A DNA stretch of 64,000 nucleotides from positions 24,330-88,329 of the forward strand of contig CALVEK010000007.1 of the NCBI GenBank assembly GCA_944326555.1, written 5' to 3'. The notes below the pieces were generated by a model. It had not been told where the DNA came from and did no database searches. It saw only the letters and a program-made list of their open reading frames with translations. The first letter of the stretch is position 1. The number at the start of each line of letters is the position of its first letter. This DNA comes from Candidatus Gastranaerophilales bacterium. GTDB taxonomy: Bacteria > Cyanobacteriota > Vampirovibrionia > Gastranaerophilales > Gastranaerophilaceae. The translations under genes were made by a program, and so were the position numbers. Positions 20,503 to 29,674 of the stretch are shown piece by piece.

Positions 20503-20917
20503 TTATTTACCTCGCTAAATGTGGCGTACTACATTATTTTTGTAAACTGTGTTATTAAAATTTTCGGGCACAGAGCGCCTTTTGGCCCCTCTGTCTATTA
20601 TGATTTTGTAATTACAATATACTTTTACTCATATCTAACCATTATATAATCTTATTTGCTAAAACATGCCCGTCAAGAAAAACACCAAGTTTTTCAAGAA
20701 TTAGCGAAATATTTTTTAACAATAATACACAAATTTGTTACATTTTGTTTCAAATACTCATCAACATTGAAAAATACTGTCAAGTGTCTTGGGGAAATTT
20801 TAGTCAAAAGTATAATGTAAAATTTCCGAAACTCAAAAATAATGGTGTAGAAATATACTAAACTTTTCGGAGCAAAGAACCGTTAAAGATATTCGCAAAA
20901 AAATGAAGGAGAAATAA
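20503..20917. promoter_or_regulatory. Divergent intergenic region between rpoB and a small gene
   Basis: 415 bp without a gene. On the minus side, a hairpin (ACAGAG 20570-20575 with CTCTGT 20589-20594, inner GCC-AAAA-GGC) lies in the probable rpoB leader, and a TATAAT-containing stretch at about 20641-20650 may be its -10. On the plus side, TTGGGG (20789-20794), 16 bp, TATAAT (20811-20816) is a promoter for the 93-aa gene. Confidence 0.55.
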
Positions 20918-21199
20918 ATGGGAACAGATATTTTAGAAAAAATATACAAAGCATCGGACATGGCGAACGGAATAAAAGACATAGTTGTATTTACACAAAG
21001 TTTTAAGGCCTACGGAACAATAGTAAAAGACCATAAGGACAATTTAAAAAATATTTTAACATTAAAAGACGCATCTATTTGTCATCATTTTGATGAATGC
21101 AGTTGTAATATCGAAAGCCCAAAATACGAATGGCTAAACATAAATGAAGAAAAGATTATCGCTTTTTCCATACTCGGGTACATGACGTGCGCTAATTAA
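20918..21199 (+). CDS. Small hypothetical protein (93 aa) with a Cys/His cluster
   Basis: 93 aa, soluble, no signal peptide. A CHHFDECSC cluster (about residues 55-63) could bind a metal, but I do not recognise the family. AAGGAG lies 7 nt before the ATG, and a good sigma-70 promoter (TTGGGG-16-TATAAT) lies about 100 nt upstream, so it looks expressed as a single-gene unit. It is flanked by the divergent rpoB operon and convergent rpoD. Confidence 0.7.
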   Translation: MGTDILEKIYKASDMANGIKDIVVFTQSFKAYGTIVKDHKDNLKNILTLKDASICHHFDECSCNIESPKYEWLNINEEKIIAFSILGYMTCAN

Positions 21200-21220
21200 C
21201 CCTAAATCAATCATAATAAA

Positions 21221-21253
21221 GAGCCAATTATGTTTTGTAATCATAATTGGCTC
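21221..21253 (-). terminator. Terminator of rpoD
   Basis: Perfect 12-bp arms GAGCCAATTATG (21221-21232) and CATAATTGGCTC (21242-21253), followed on the minus strand by TTTATTATG. It may also stop the convergent 93-aa gene. Confidence 0.75.
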
Positions 21254-21258
21254 ATAAA

Positions 21259-22263
21259 TTAGTTAAAATAATTTTTCAAACCTTTTGTTAGGTTGTTGTT
21301 TTTACAGAGTTTTTTAAGTTTACTTATTGCTCTGTTTTCAATTTGTCTGATGCGTTCTCTGGAAACACCGTACCTTGAACCGATTTCCTCCAAGGTTTTT
21401 CGATTTCCATCATCATTTAAACCATAGCGCATAATCAAAACATCCCTTTCCTTAGGACTTAATTGATTAAGCATTTTTTGAATATCTTCAAACAAATTTT
21501 CTTGAGAAACTCGAGAGTCAGGAGATATCGTAGATTCATCCACTATAAAATCACCCAATTTTGAAGATTCATCTTTTGTCGTAGCAGGTGTCTCTATACT
21601 AATTGTTGATTGAGCAGCTTTGATTAAAGATGTTAACTTAGAGACAGGAATACCGACTCTATAAGCAATTTCTTCTTTTGAAGGAACCTTGCCCGACTCT
21701 GTTGTCAAATCAAGAGTAACTTTTTTTATTTTGCTCAAAGTTTCTATCATGTGAACAGGAAGTCTTATAATTCTTGATTTATCAGCTATTGCTCTTGTTA
21801 TTGACTGCTGTATCCACCAAGTAGCATAGGTGGAAAACTTATAACCCTTTGCATAGTCAAATTTTTCAGCTGCTTTCATCAGGCCCATATTACCTTCTTG
21901 AATCAAATCAAGAAAAGACAGCCCTCTGCCTATATATTTTTTTGCAATACTGACAACAAGTCTTAAATTTGCATTGACAAGAATTTCTTTTGCTTCTTCA
22001 TCATTTTTTTCCTTGATTTTTTTAGCAACTTCAAGTTCTTGTTCTGCAGTCAAAAGAGGTATTTTACCAATTTGCTGCAAGTATATTTTCACCGAATCAT
22101 CAGCATTTATAGAAGAAACATTTTCAGACGTTTTGGGCTCTTCAACTGACATGATAAGCTCATCATCTTCAGGCTCTTCATTAATTTTATCTATAGAAAT
22201 TTCAGTGTTTTCGTCATTTATATCCACGTCATCACCGTTATATTTTTCTATTTTACTTGCCAT
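21259..22263 (-). CDS. rpoD: RNA polymerase sigma factor, sigma-70 family (RpoD-like)
   Basis: 334 aa with regions 1.2 to 4: [21 protein letters not shown] (1.2), [61 protein letters not shown] (2), RLPVHM (3.0), and the region 4 helix-turn-helix [28 protein letters not shown] short acidic N-terminus replaces region 1.1. It is probably the principal or a group 2 sigma. The ATG at 22263 is chosen because GAGGAG ends 5 nt upstream; the in-frame GTG at 22269 would abut that SD. Confidence 0.93.
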   Translation of the reverse strand: MASKIEKYNGDDVDINDENTEISIDKINEEPEDDELIMSVEEPKTSENVSSINADDSVKIYLQQIGKIPLLTAEQELEVAKKIKEKNDEEAKEILVNANLRLVVSIAKKYIGRGLSFLDLIQEGNMGLMKAAEKFDYAKGYKFSTYATWWIQQSITRAIADKSRIIRLPVHMIETLSKIKKVTLDLTTESGKVPSKEEIAYRVGIPVSKLTSLIKAAQSTISIETPATTKDESSKLGDFIVDESTISPDSRVSQENLFEDIQKMLNQLSPKERDVLIMRYGLNDDGNRKTLEEIGSRYGVSRERIRQIENRAISKLKKLCKNNNLTKGLKNYFN

Positions 22264-22292
22264 TAGCACTCCTCTTTATGAGATTAACAATA

Positions 22293-23063
22293 TTATACAC
22301 TATGATTTTTAGTTTGTATCATTTGTCTTACCGATTCATAAATAATTGCTGAAGCAGCATTAGAAACATTCAAAGAGTTAAAATCTCTTAACATTGGTAT
22401 TTTTACAATAAAATCAGATTTTTTAAGATTGTTTCTGGAAACGCCTGTCTCCTCTCCGCCCATAATAAGAGCAAAATTCATGTCGGTATAATCAATGTCA
22501 AAATAATTATCTTTCCCATGTGCATCTGCTGCAATTATCCAGTAGTCGTTATCTTTGAGCTTATCTATTACATTCGAAAGACTATTAACCTGAATCAGAG
22601 GAATGTGGTTAATTGCACCCGCTGAAGTTTTTTCTACGGTAGCACTAACTTGAGCATTTCTTCTGCTGGGAATGATAACAGCATCATAACCGGCACAAAC
22701 TGCAGTTCTTATTATAGCCCCCAGATTGTGGGGATCTTCTATACCATCCAAAATGATTAACTTTGAATACTTTTTATCTTTCTCTTTTTTGCTTATTTCC
22801 AAAAATTCATAAAAGTTAGTATATTCAACAGGAGAAACCATTGCTACAACCCCCTGATGAGGCATACCCGTAAATGATTGAAACTTTTCCTTTGGAACAA
22901 ATTGATACACAACACCTTGTTCCTTTGCCAGACTTATTATTTCATTTATTTTTACATCATTTGATGTATTTTTTGAAATTAATACTTTGTTAATCTTTCT
23001 GGAATTTGAGAGAAGAGCCTCAAAAACACTGTTTCTTCCGTATATATAGTTTTCTAAACCCAT
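22293..23063 (-). CDS. rlmB: 23S rRNA 2'-O-methyltransferase RlmB (TrmH/SpoU family)
   Basis: 256 aa. An N-terminal substrate-binding domain (YIYGRNSVFEALL) is followed by the SPOUT knot with motifs 1-3: LDGIEDPHNLGAIIRTA, FALIMGGEETGVS and IPMLRDFNSLNVSNAASAIIYE. RlmB methylates G2251 of 23S rRNA (E. coli numbering) using SAM. A close TrmH-family paralogue with another rRNA target remains possible. Upstream of rpoD on the same strand with a 29-bp gap. Confidence 0.9.
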   Translation of the reverse strand: MGLENYIYGRNSVFEALLSNSRKINKVLISKNTSNDVKINEIISLAKEQGVVYQFVPKEKFQSFTGMPHQGVVAMVSPVEYTNFYEFLEISKKEKDKKYSKLIILDGIEDPHNLGAIIRTAVCAGYDAVIIPSRRNAQVSATVEKTSAGAINHIPLIQVNSLSNVIDKLKDNDYWIIAADAHGKDNYFDIDYTDMNFALIMGGEETGVSRNNLKKSDFIVKIPMLRDFNSLNVSNAASAIIYESVRQMIQTKNHSV

Positions 23064-23169
23064 TGACGTATTTCCATTTGCTTACTAGTTAACATTCTTG
23101 CCTAATTAATTATACTATAATATAATTAATTAGAATTTAAGTATTAGTTTTTATAATTTGGAATTAGTG

Positions 23170-24849
23170 ATGGATAACTTTTTAGCGAAATTAAAACCTG
23201 ACACAAAGGTAAATGTAGGGGTTTCAGTATCTCCTAACGTTGGTGTAGAAATGATAATGGTTGATTCTACACAACACAAAATCACAAAATATGCTCAAAG
23301 ACCACTTGGGTACAACTCTTCAACAAGAGAAATAGAAGATTACGGCGAATTTAAAACTGCTTTAAGTGATCTGTTTAAAGAATTAAAGATTGATCCCAAA
23401 AATTCGAATGTTGTATTGAATTTGCCAAATGTGTGTTTTGGGCACAGCTTTCTACCAACAATGTTAGATGATGAGGGTGTTACAACTGCATTGGTTTCCG
23501 ATGTTGAACAAAATTATTTGTTTAAAAAGAACGTTCCTGTTGTTAGTTGGTTAGAAGTAAAAGAAAACAACACAACAGAGAAAAGATATGTTTTGTATTC
23601 AGCAATTCAAGAAGGTGTTGTTGATGTAGTTAAGCAAATTTTTTCTGATTTGGGTGCAACATTAGTTGCGATAGAAAACACATACTCATCTTTAATCAAA
23701 ACATTAGAATATACGGAATTAACAAAAGAATTTGCAAAAACACCTGGGTCTTGGAATATTTTATTGGTTTCACAAAATAGTTATTCTGTCTTTTCACTTG
23801 TAGATTACAACGTGATAGAGTACTACGAAGATCCTTTAGCAATTAAATCTTTCAACAATGATGAGGTATATGTTGCTATTTCTCAGGCAGCCTCAGCTGT
23901 TTTAGACAAATTTCCATCTGATAAATTACTTATAGTAAGTGAATCAAATGATGTCAGTGCCGAGATTTTAGCAATTCAGCTAAAACAACCGGGTCAGGTA
24001 ATGTTTTTGGAATGCAATCAATACGCAAAAACACCAATTATGGAAGTGGATCTCAATGTACTTCCTCATTACATTAAAGCAATTACTCCTGAAGCAATAG
24101 GAGCAGGTGTTTACAGATCAAGAGAATTTGGAATAAAGCTCAATTTCTTGGCACAAAACGAAACTAAGGCACCTGATACGATTGATGTAATGGGCTTTGC
24201 CCTAACACAAGAACAACTGATGATTTATACAGCGATAATAGGTGTAGCAATAGTAGCTGTATTTTTCCTTTGTTCAACAGCTTTGGGTTCATATGTGTCG
24301 AATCTTGAATCAAAAAAAGCTGCCCTTGATTCTGAAGCAACAACAATTCAATCTGAATTAGCCACTTTGCAAAAAGATGAAGGAAAGATTGATATATATA
24401 CTGCTGCAAAATCTATAGATAAGAGTATGGTAGAAAAAATACTCTACTATAATGCAATAGGCGCAGATATCCCTGCAAAAGTTTGGCTAACAGCTTTTTA
24501 CGCTGATACTCAAGGTACATATGGAATAGAAGGTGCGACAACATCAGTTGATGATGTGTACTTATTCTTTAGAAATATAAAATCACAAGTTCCGGAATCA
24601 GATTTAGTTTTATCAAAACTCAGTGTTGATGATAAGGATGGAATTATTGATATAGAAAAAACTCAAACAGCAGACTACACTTTCGAACTTGCTAATAAGA
24701 GTTATCGTTCTATTACAAAGAAGAAAAATAAAAAACAAGATAACAATGAACAAGGAAACTCTGACAATGCAGGTTCAGAACCAGCACCTGCGCCTTCAGA
24801 AGCAGGAAATGTAGACGTACCGAATTTACCGAGTTTACCAGGTACCTAG
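23170..24849 (+). CDS. Fused PilM-PilN type IV pilus assembly protein
   Basis: About 559 aa. Residues 1-345 resemble PilM, the actin-like cytoplasmic ring protein (NVGVSVSPNVGVEMIMV, then VVLNLPN and two further beta-rich lobes). A transmembrane helix (about 352-375) and a coiled coil with a small periplasmic domain follow, as in PilN. PilM and PilN are normally separate. A Pro/Ala/Glu-rich tail ends the protein. The pilO gene follows by 30 bp, which supports the assignment to the alignment subcomplex of a type IV pilus or type II-like system. ATG 23170 is preferred (GGA 7 nt upstream) over TTG at 23158. Confidence 0.75.
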   Translation: MDNFLAKLKPDTKVNVGVSVSPNVGVEMIMVDSTQHKITKYAQRPLGYNSSTREIEDYGEFKTALSDLFKELKIDPKNSNVVLNLPNVCFGHSFLPTMLDDEGVTTALVSDVEQNYLFKKNVPVVSWLEVKENNTTEKRYVLYSAIQEGVVDVVKQIFSDLGATLVAIENTYSSLIKTLEYTELTKEFAKTPGSWNILLVSQNSYSVFSLVDYNVIEYYEDPLAIKSFNNDEVYVAISQAASAVLDKFPSDKLLIVSESNDVSAEILAIQLKQPGQVMFLECNQYAKTPIMEVDLNVLPHYIKAITPEAIGAGVYRSREFGIKLNFLAQNETKAPDTIDVMGFALTQEQLMIYTAIIGVAIVAVFFLCSTALGSYVSNLESKKAALDSEATTIQSELATLQKDEGKIDIYTAAKSIDKSMVEKILYYNAIGADIPAKVWLTAFYADTQGTYGIEGATTSVDDVYLFFRNIKSQVPESDLVLSKLSVDDKDGIIDIEKTQTADYTFELANKSYRSITKKKNKKQDNNEQGNSDNAGSEPAPAPSEAGNVDVPNLPSLPGT

Positions 24850-24879
24850 AGAATAAAATAACCATTGAAAGGGTATAAA

Positions 24880-25548
24880 GTGAATAATCAACAACAATTA
24901 ATCTGTACAGTTATATTAATTTTGTGTTTGGCATTAGGTTTGTATTTTTTCGTTCCAAAAGTACAATCGGCTATCACAGTGTATCAGGAAGTACAAACAA
25001 AAACTCAATCTGTAGAAGCATCTAAAAAACAAATTGAGGAATTAAAAGCTAAAAAAGCCAGATATGAACAGGAAGAAAAAACATCAACTAAACCTGTTTA
25101 CAAAAATGACACAACATCTATTGATCAAATGTCATCTTTTGGAGTAATGTTTGAGGATGTTATTCAATCGGCAAAATACAATGGGCTAAAGTTAAGAGCT
25201 ATATCCTACGATGTATCACCTGCAAGTGATACAATATTACAGAACATGAGTGGAGATTATAACGTATGTGCAATTTCTATGCAATTAATAGGAACGTACA
25301 TGCAGTTTCGTTCATATTTTCAAGACATCTATAACTATCCTTATTTGATAAATTTGGATAAAATTTCTATCACTCCATACGAAAAAAATAAAAAAATACT
25401 TATTGCAGATGTATCAGTAATATTATATTCAGTGAAGAATGAAGCTCAAAAAGCTGCTGCTGCCGCCGCTGCTGCTGCAGAAAATGAAGGCGATGAAGCT
25501 GTAGCTGGTACAGGAACAGCTCCTGCACCGGTTGTACCTGGAGCATAG
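24880..25548 (+). CDS. pilO: PilO-like type IV pilus alignment protein
   Basis: About 222 aa: an N-terminal membrane helix (about residues 6-25), a coiled coil to about 65, a periplasmic ferredoxin-like domain, and an Ala-run plus Pro-rich tail. Order and topology match PilO, which pairs with PilN. GTG at 24880 is chosen because AAAGGG ends 6 nt upstream; the frame also opens at TTG 24865. No pilP or pilQ follows; instead the agmatinase gene starts 5 bp after the stop. Confidence 0.75.
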   Translation: MNNQQQLICTVILILCLALGLYFFVPKVQSAITVYQEVQTKTQSVEASKKQIEELKAKKARYEQEEKTSTKPVYKNDTTSIDQMSSFGVMFEDVIQSAKYNGLKLRAISYDVSPASDTILQNMSGDYNVCAISMQLIGTYMQFRSYFQDIYNYPYLINLDKISITPYEKNKKILIADVSVILYSVKNEAQKAAAAAAAAAENEGDEAVAGTGTAPAPVVPGA

Positions 25549-25553
25549 TAATT

Positions 25554-26387
25554 ATGCTTGGTCCATTTTTAAGTCGTAATTGGATTGGTTCAGTAGATAC
25601 ATACAGTGAATCGGATATTGTAATGGTCGGTCTACCATTCGACGGAACATGCTCATATCGTCCCGGCAGCCGATTTGCTCCTGAACGATTAAGACTCGCA
25701 AGTTGGGGATTAGAAGACTACTCCCCAACATATGACAAACATTTGGATGAAACCAAGTTTTATGATGCAGGGGAATTAGAATTTCCTCTTGGTAATACAG
25801 AAAAAACACTTTCGTTAATTGAGTCTAACGCAAGCCACATATTCAATGACAATAAAAAATATTTGGGTATCGGAGGCGAGCATCTGGTTACTTTTCCTGC
25901 TGTTAAGGCTTGTAAGGAAAAATACGGAAATCTGGGTATAATACATTTTGATGCTCACACTGATTTAAGAGAAGACTATCTTGGAGAAAAACTTTCTCAT
26001 GCCTCAGTTATGAGAAGAATTGGAGAAATTGTAGGCTTTGAAAATATAAAACAAATTGGCATACGCTCAGGTCTTAAAGAAGAATTTGACTTGATGAAAG
26101 AATACAATACTTTAGTAAAAGATAAAAAAGATATTGAAGTATTAAGAGGCAAAAAAATATTTTTAACAATAGATGTTGATGTACTTGACCCTTCTGTAAT
26201 GCCTGGGACAGGGACTCCTGAACCTGACGGCCTGTTATACAGAGAGCTTGCTGAATGGATTTATTATCTTAAAGATTTTGATATTGTTGGTGCAGATATA
26301 GTAGAGCTCGCCCCTGATTATGACAAGAGCGAGGTCTCAACAGCTGTGGTTACAAAAATTATTCGTGATGTATTAATGATTATGTAA
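25554..26387 (+). CDS. speB: Agmatinase (ureohydrolase family)
   Basis: 277 aa with all binuclear manganese motifs: GGEHLVTFP, HFDAHTDLR (about residues 130-138), SHASVMRR, DVDVLDPSVMPGTGTPEPDG. These hydrolyse agmatine to putrescine and urea; the GTGTPEPGG-type loop favours agmatinase over arginase. It starts 5 bp after pilO, so it shares its transcript despite the unrelated function. GGAG of the pilO 3' end lies about 12 nt upstream and probably acts as the SD. Confidence 0.9.
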   Translation: MLGPFLSRNWIGSVDTYSESDIVMVGLPFDGTCSYRPGSRFAPERLRLASWGLEDYSPTYDKHLDETKFYDAGELEFPLGNTEKTLSLIESNASHIFNDNKKYLGIGGEHLVTFPAVKACKEKYGNLGIIHFDAHTDLREDYLGEKLSHASVMRRIGEIVGFENIKQIGIRSGLKEEFDLMKEYNTLVKDKKDIEVLRGKKIFLTIDVDVLDPSVMPGTGTPEPDGLLYRELAEWIYYLKDFDIVGADIVELAPDYDKSEVSTAVVTKIIRDVLMIM

Positions 26388-26392
26388 GAACA

Positions 26393-26569
26393 TTAAAACA
26401 TCTCTGTTCCAGCATAAGTTGTTCTGGAAATCTGAGCAGTATTTTCCAATGCCATTTTTAATATTTTTTCTACAACATTACGAACTTTTTTAACATCATT
26501 TTGAAGTTCTTCATATTTCTGATCTTCTACATTTTTTAAAGCCATTTTAAATTTTTCAAAGTTTGCCAT
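26393..26569 (-). CDS. Small helical hypothetical protein (58 aa)
   Basis: A 58-codon frame, start ATG at 26569 with GGGAG 8 nt upstream, TAA at 26393. The product is almost all helix, heptad-like (VEDQKYEELQNDVKKVRNVV), and ends in SRTTYAGTEMF. No signal peptide. It is the only plausible gene in the 344-bp gap between agmatinase and nanE. The family is unknown; small coiled proteins near pilus or adaptor genes are one possibility, not shown here. Confidence 0.65.
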   Translation of the reverse strand: MANFEKFKMALKNVEDQKYEELQNDVKKVRNVVEKILKMALENTAQISRTTYAGTEMF

Positions 26570-26694
26570 TTTTTATACTCCCTATTTATGATAACGACAT
26601 TTCACAATATACTTATCGGAAATAGATTGTCAAAACTTTAGATATCTAAATGCAATGTTAACAATAAGTTACAAATTATAACTTTATAAAAAAT

Positions 26695-26724
26695 TTGCCA
26701 ATCAGCAAATGTATAATTTATAAT
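26695..26724 (+). promoter_or_regulatory. Promoter of nanE, probably leaderless
   Basis: TTGCCA (26695-26700), 18-bp spacer, TATAAT (26719-26724). The -10 ends 7 bp before the ATG; no SD precedes nanE. Confidence 0.55.
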
Positions 26725-26731
26725 TAGATTT

Positions 26732-27418
26732 ATGGATATAATTTCACAAATAAAAAATAAAGTTATAGTATCAGTTCAGGCAATGCCATCAGAACCTTTA
26801 TACAGAGAAGAATGTATTATTGCAATGATGCAATCAGTTGTAAAAGGAGGTGCCGCAGCTCTTAGAGTAGCCGGCGTTAGAGATGTTGCCAATGCAAAGA
26901 AATTATTTAAAATACCTGTTATAGGTATAACAAAACCTGATGTAATACCTCCTAATTGGAGAGAAATAGTTTATATTACTCCAACAATAAAAGATGCAAA
27001 AGACCTGATACAAGCAGGTGCTGATATTGTCGCACTTGATGGAACGTCCAGACCAAGAGGCGAAAACAATCTTAAACAGATTATAAAATTTATAAAAATA
27101 AACAAAAAATTGGTTATGGCCGATGTTGCAACACTATCAGAAGGCATAGCTGCAAGGCTTATGGGTGCAGACATCATATCTACGACACTTTCAGGCTATA
27201 CGTTGGAATCCCCTGAAACTTCAAACAAACCGGATTTTGAACTGTTAGAAGGATTGGTAAAAGCCGTAGATTGTCCTGTTATTTTAGAAGGAAGAATCTG
27301 GGAACCGGAACAAGTCAACAAGGCTTTTGAAATAGGTGCACATTCTGTTGTTATAGGTTCTGCAATTACAAGGCCTCAACTGATAACAAAAAGATTTGTT
27401 AATAGAAATGAAGTATAA
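26732..27418 (+). CDS. nanE: N-acetylmannosamine-6-phosphate 2-epimerase
   Basis: 228 aa, a TIM-barrel enzyme that converts ManNAc-6-P to GlcNAc-6-P. The start VIVSVQAMPSEPLY, GAAALRVAGVRD, IGITKP, YITPT, GADIVALDGTSRPRG and AHSVVIGSAITRP match NanE. It is followed 14 bp downstream by a ROK kinase, giving the last two steps of sialic acid or ManNAc use. No sialidase or lyase is adjacent. There is no SD. Confidence 0.93.
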   Translation: MDIISQIKNKVIVSVQAMPSEPLYREECIIAMMQSVVKGGAAALRVAGVRDVANAKKLFKIPVIGITKPDVIPPNWREIVYITPTIKDAKDLIQAGADIVALDGTSRPRGENNLKQIIKFIKINKKLVMADVATLSEGIAARLMGADIISTTLSGYTLESPETSNKPDFELLEGLVKAVDCPVILEGRIWEPEQVNKAFEIGAHSVVIGSAITRPQLITKRFVNRNEV

Positions 27419-27432
27419 AAAGGAGCGTAATC

Positions 27433-28350
27433 GTGACTAATGCACTAGGTATCGACATTGGAGGTACAAAAATTTTATATGCGGTATTAGATGAACAAGG
27501 AAACATCATAACAGATATAAAAAAATGTCCCACACCAAAAAGTGCAAAAGAAATTGAATTAACTCTAAAAAACATAATTTCAGAATATTATAACCAGATT
27601 GATGCAATAGGACTCTCATCTGCCGGAGCAGTAAACATGTCCAATACAATGGTAGTAAGCTCTACTCCAAACTTACCAGAGGGTTATAATGATATTGATT
27701 TTTCAAAGCTATCAGATAAAAAAGTATTTGTTGAAAATGATGCCAACTGTGCAGTATGGGCAGAATATAAAAAAGGAGCCGCAAAAGGATTTTCTACAGT
27801 TCTTATGGCAACAATAGGCACTGGAATAGGCGGTGGAGTTGTTTACAACGGGAAAATTTTCAGAGGCGCCACAGGTAATGCACTTGAAGTAGGGAGTATG
27901 AAGATTTTTGCCGACAAAAGACAAAAATGTACTTGCGGCAGGTATGATTGTTGGGAATCCTACGCTTCTGGAACAGGGTTAAAAAACTGCGCTATTTACG
28001 GAGCTAAAAATTATCAAGAATTTTCAAGCAGTATGTTTAAAAACAAAAAGCCTGAAGAAATAACAACCTACGACATTACTGACGGAAAAGAACAAGGCGA
28101 TGCTTTTGCAGTTCGAGTATACAATCAATGGATTGATTACATGTTTACAGGATTAGTAAGCCTAACAGATATCTTTAATCCGGACTGTATAGTTATTTCA
28201 GGAGGAATGTGCCGTTTTGTTGATGCTAAAGCAATGGAAGAAAGAATAAACAAAGAATCTGTTGTCGCTGATGTTAAAGTAAAACTTGCAGAAACAGAAA
28301 ACAATGCAGGAATGATTGGAGCAGGGTTATTAGCTCTGGAAAATTTGTAA
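27433..28350 (+). CDS. ROK-family sugar kinase, probably N-acetylmannosamine kinase
   Basis: 305 aa. ATP-binding motif GIDIGGTK near the N-terminus, FVENDANCAVWAEY (catalytic Asp) and IGTGIGGGVV. The ROK zinc motif CTCGRYDCWE is present, but the usual upstream His ligand (GH) is Ser (EVGSM). Start is GTG at 27433 with AAAGGAG upstream. Adjacent nanE makes ManNAc the likely substrate (NanK-like), though glucokinase or another amino-sugar kinase is possible. Confidence 0.82.
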   Translation: MTNALGIDIGGTKILYAVLDEQGNIITDIKKCPTPKSAKEIELTLKNIISEYYNQIDAIGLSSAGAVNMSNTMVVSSTPNLPEGYNDIDFSKLSDKKVFVENDANCAVWAEYKKGAAKGFSTVLMATIGTGIGGGVVYNGKIFRGATGNALEVGSMKIFADKRQKCTCGRYDCWESYASGTGLKNCAIYGAKNYQEFSSSMFKNKKPEEITTYDITDGKEQGDAFAVRVYNQWIDYMFTGLVSLTDIFNPDCIVISGGMCRFVDAKAMEERINKESVVADVKVKLAETENNAGMIGAGLLALENL

Positions 28351-28392
28351 AAAATCCGTAAGAGCACCTGCAAGTTTTTAAACAAAATATAT

Positions 28393-28424
28393 AAAAAAAA
28401 GCCCAAAGTTTAAATACTTTGGGC
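28393..28424 (-). terminator. Terminator of flagellin gene 1
   Basis: Arms GCCCAAAG (28401-28408) and CTTTGGGC (28417-28424), 8-nt loop, then eight T on the minus strand. Confidence 0.9.
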
Positions 28425-28464
28425 AAGTTGCCATCACCTATTATTGTAAATATATCTATTGTAA

Positions 28465-29370
28465 TTATTGAATCAAGTTCAAAGCGATAGATGGTAATTG
28501 GTTTGCTTGAACTAACAGTGTAGCTGATGTTTGTTGCAAAATTTGCTGTTTTGTATATTCAGCAGATTCTTCCGCGATATCAGCGTCCATAATCGTTGAT
28601 TTAGCTGCTGTTGCGTTCTCAATTGTTGTTGTCAAAGAACTGTAAGCTGAATCCAATCTGTTTTGATAAGCACCGATTGCTGACTTTTTGTTAGAAATTT
28701 CATCAATAGCGTTATCAATGATTGCTATGTAACTTGCAGCAGCTGTGGCAGCAAGAAATGCTTTTTCAGCAGCTGCCCTAATATCCATACCATCAGTAAC
28801 CTGAGAACCAGCGTTAGCGTGGTTGTTACCAGTTGTACCAAGAGTAGTTGTATCTGTTTTGTTGAATACACCTGTTACTTCGATTGCGTTTGCTGCATCA
28901 TCAGCATTGGCACCAACCTGCAATCTCATACCATCTTTAAGAGGTCCCTCACCAGAGAGCAATTCCAAACCATTGAAGTTTGAAGCCTTAGAAATTCTGT
29001 CAATTTCATCCAAACGAGCAGCAACTTCAGAATACATAGCATCTTGTTCATCTTTACCATAGATGCTGTTAGCAGCTTGAGTTGCCAAGTCTCTGATACG
29101 ATTCAAGTGCTCCAACATAGTATCAAGGTCACCTTCAACAGTACTCAAAACGTTGTTACCTGTTGTAATGTTGTCTTGTGCAACCTTAGAACCTCTCATT
29201 TGAGTGTTCAAACCTGTTGCAATGTACAATCCGGCAGCATCATCTTTTGCGCTGTTGATTTTGCAACCTGTAGACATTCTTTCCAATGCAGAGTTCAAAG
29301 AATTTGATGCATTGTTCAAGTTGTTCTGCGTTTTTAATGCAGACAAGTTTGTGTTAACGATAATTGCCAT
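28465..29370 (-). CDS. Flagellin, paralogue 1
   Basis: 301 aa, filament subunit. The N-terminal D0/D1 region (MAIIVNTNLSALKTQNNLN, then ERMSTGCKINSAKDDAAGL) and C-terminal D1/D0 region (ENATAAKSTIMDADIAEESAEYTKQQILQQ ending ALNLIQ) are complete. The central variable domain is short, as in many small flagellins. AAAGGAG lies about 8 nt before the ATG. It is the outermost of three tandem flagellin genes, each with its own terminator. Confidence 0.96.
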   Translation of the reverse strand: MAIIVNTNLSALKTQNNLNNASNSLNSALERMSTGCKINSAKDDAAGLYIATGLNTQMRGSKVAQDNITTGNNVLSTVEGDLDTMLEHLNRIRDLATQAANSIYGKDEQDAMYSEVAARLDEIDRISKASNFNGLELLSGEGPLKDGMRLQVGANADDAANAIEVTGVFNKTDTTTLGTTGNNHANAGSQVTDGMDIRAAAEKAFLAATAAASYIAIIDNAIDEISNKKSAIGAYQNRLDSAYSSLTTTIENATAAKSTIMDADIAEESAEYTKQQILQQTSATLLVQANQLPSIALNLIQ

Positions 29371-29674
29371 ACGATTCTCCTTTCGGCATACCCTATTTAC
29401 ATCCTGTAAATTTAAATAGACTGATAGTGTTTTTTACCACCAACTATTTAGACTGTGTGTTTTTAATATCCTGTTATTTACATACATATAATATCGTTTT
29501 GCCATGGTGAACTTAATTCTTAAAAAGTTAGAAATTTAGCATACTTAAGTTTGAAATTAGATATTTATAATAGAAATTCCGAAAAACAAAATAAAAAAAA
29601 CCGGAGAAATATCTCCGGTATCAATTATCGTTAACTATCTATTGTTTTTTTGTAAATAACAGTAAAAATTTGTT
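29371..29674 (-). promoter_or_regulatory. Spacer between flagellin genes 1 and 2
   Basis: 304 bp with no gene: it holds the terminator of flagellin 2 and the promoter/leader of flagellin 1. A weak FliA-like element (TTAAGTTC-10-AACGATAT, minus strand, about 29490-29520) is the only promoter candidate I see. Confidence 0.4.
29589..29618 (-). terminator. Terminator of flagellin gene 2
   Basis: CCGGAGA (29601-29607) / TCTCCGG (29612-29618), 4-nt loop, then eight T on the minus strand. Confidence 0.9.

Noticed and set aside
29490..29520. Sigma-28 (FliA) promoter for flagellin 1
   Set aside because: Only partial match (TTAAGTTC-10-AACGATAT) with shorter spacing than the consensus; listed only as weak.
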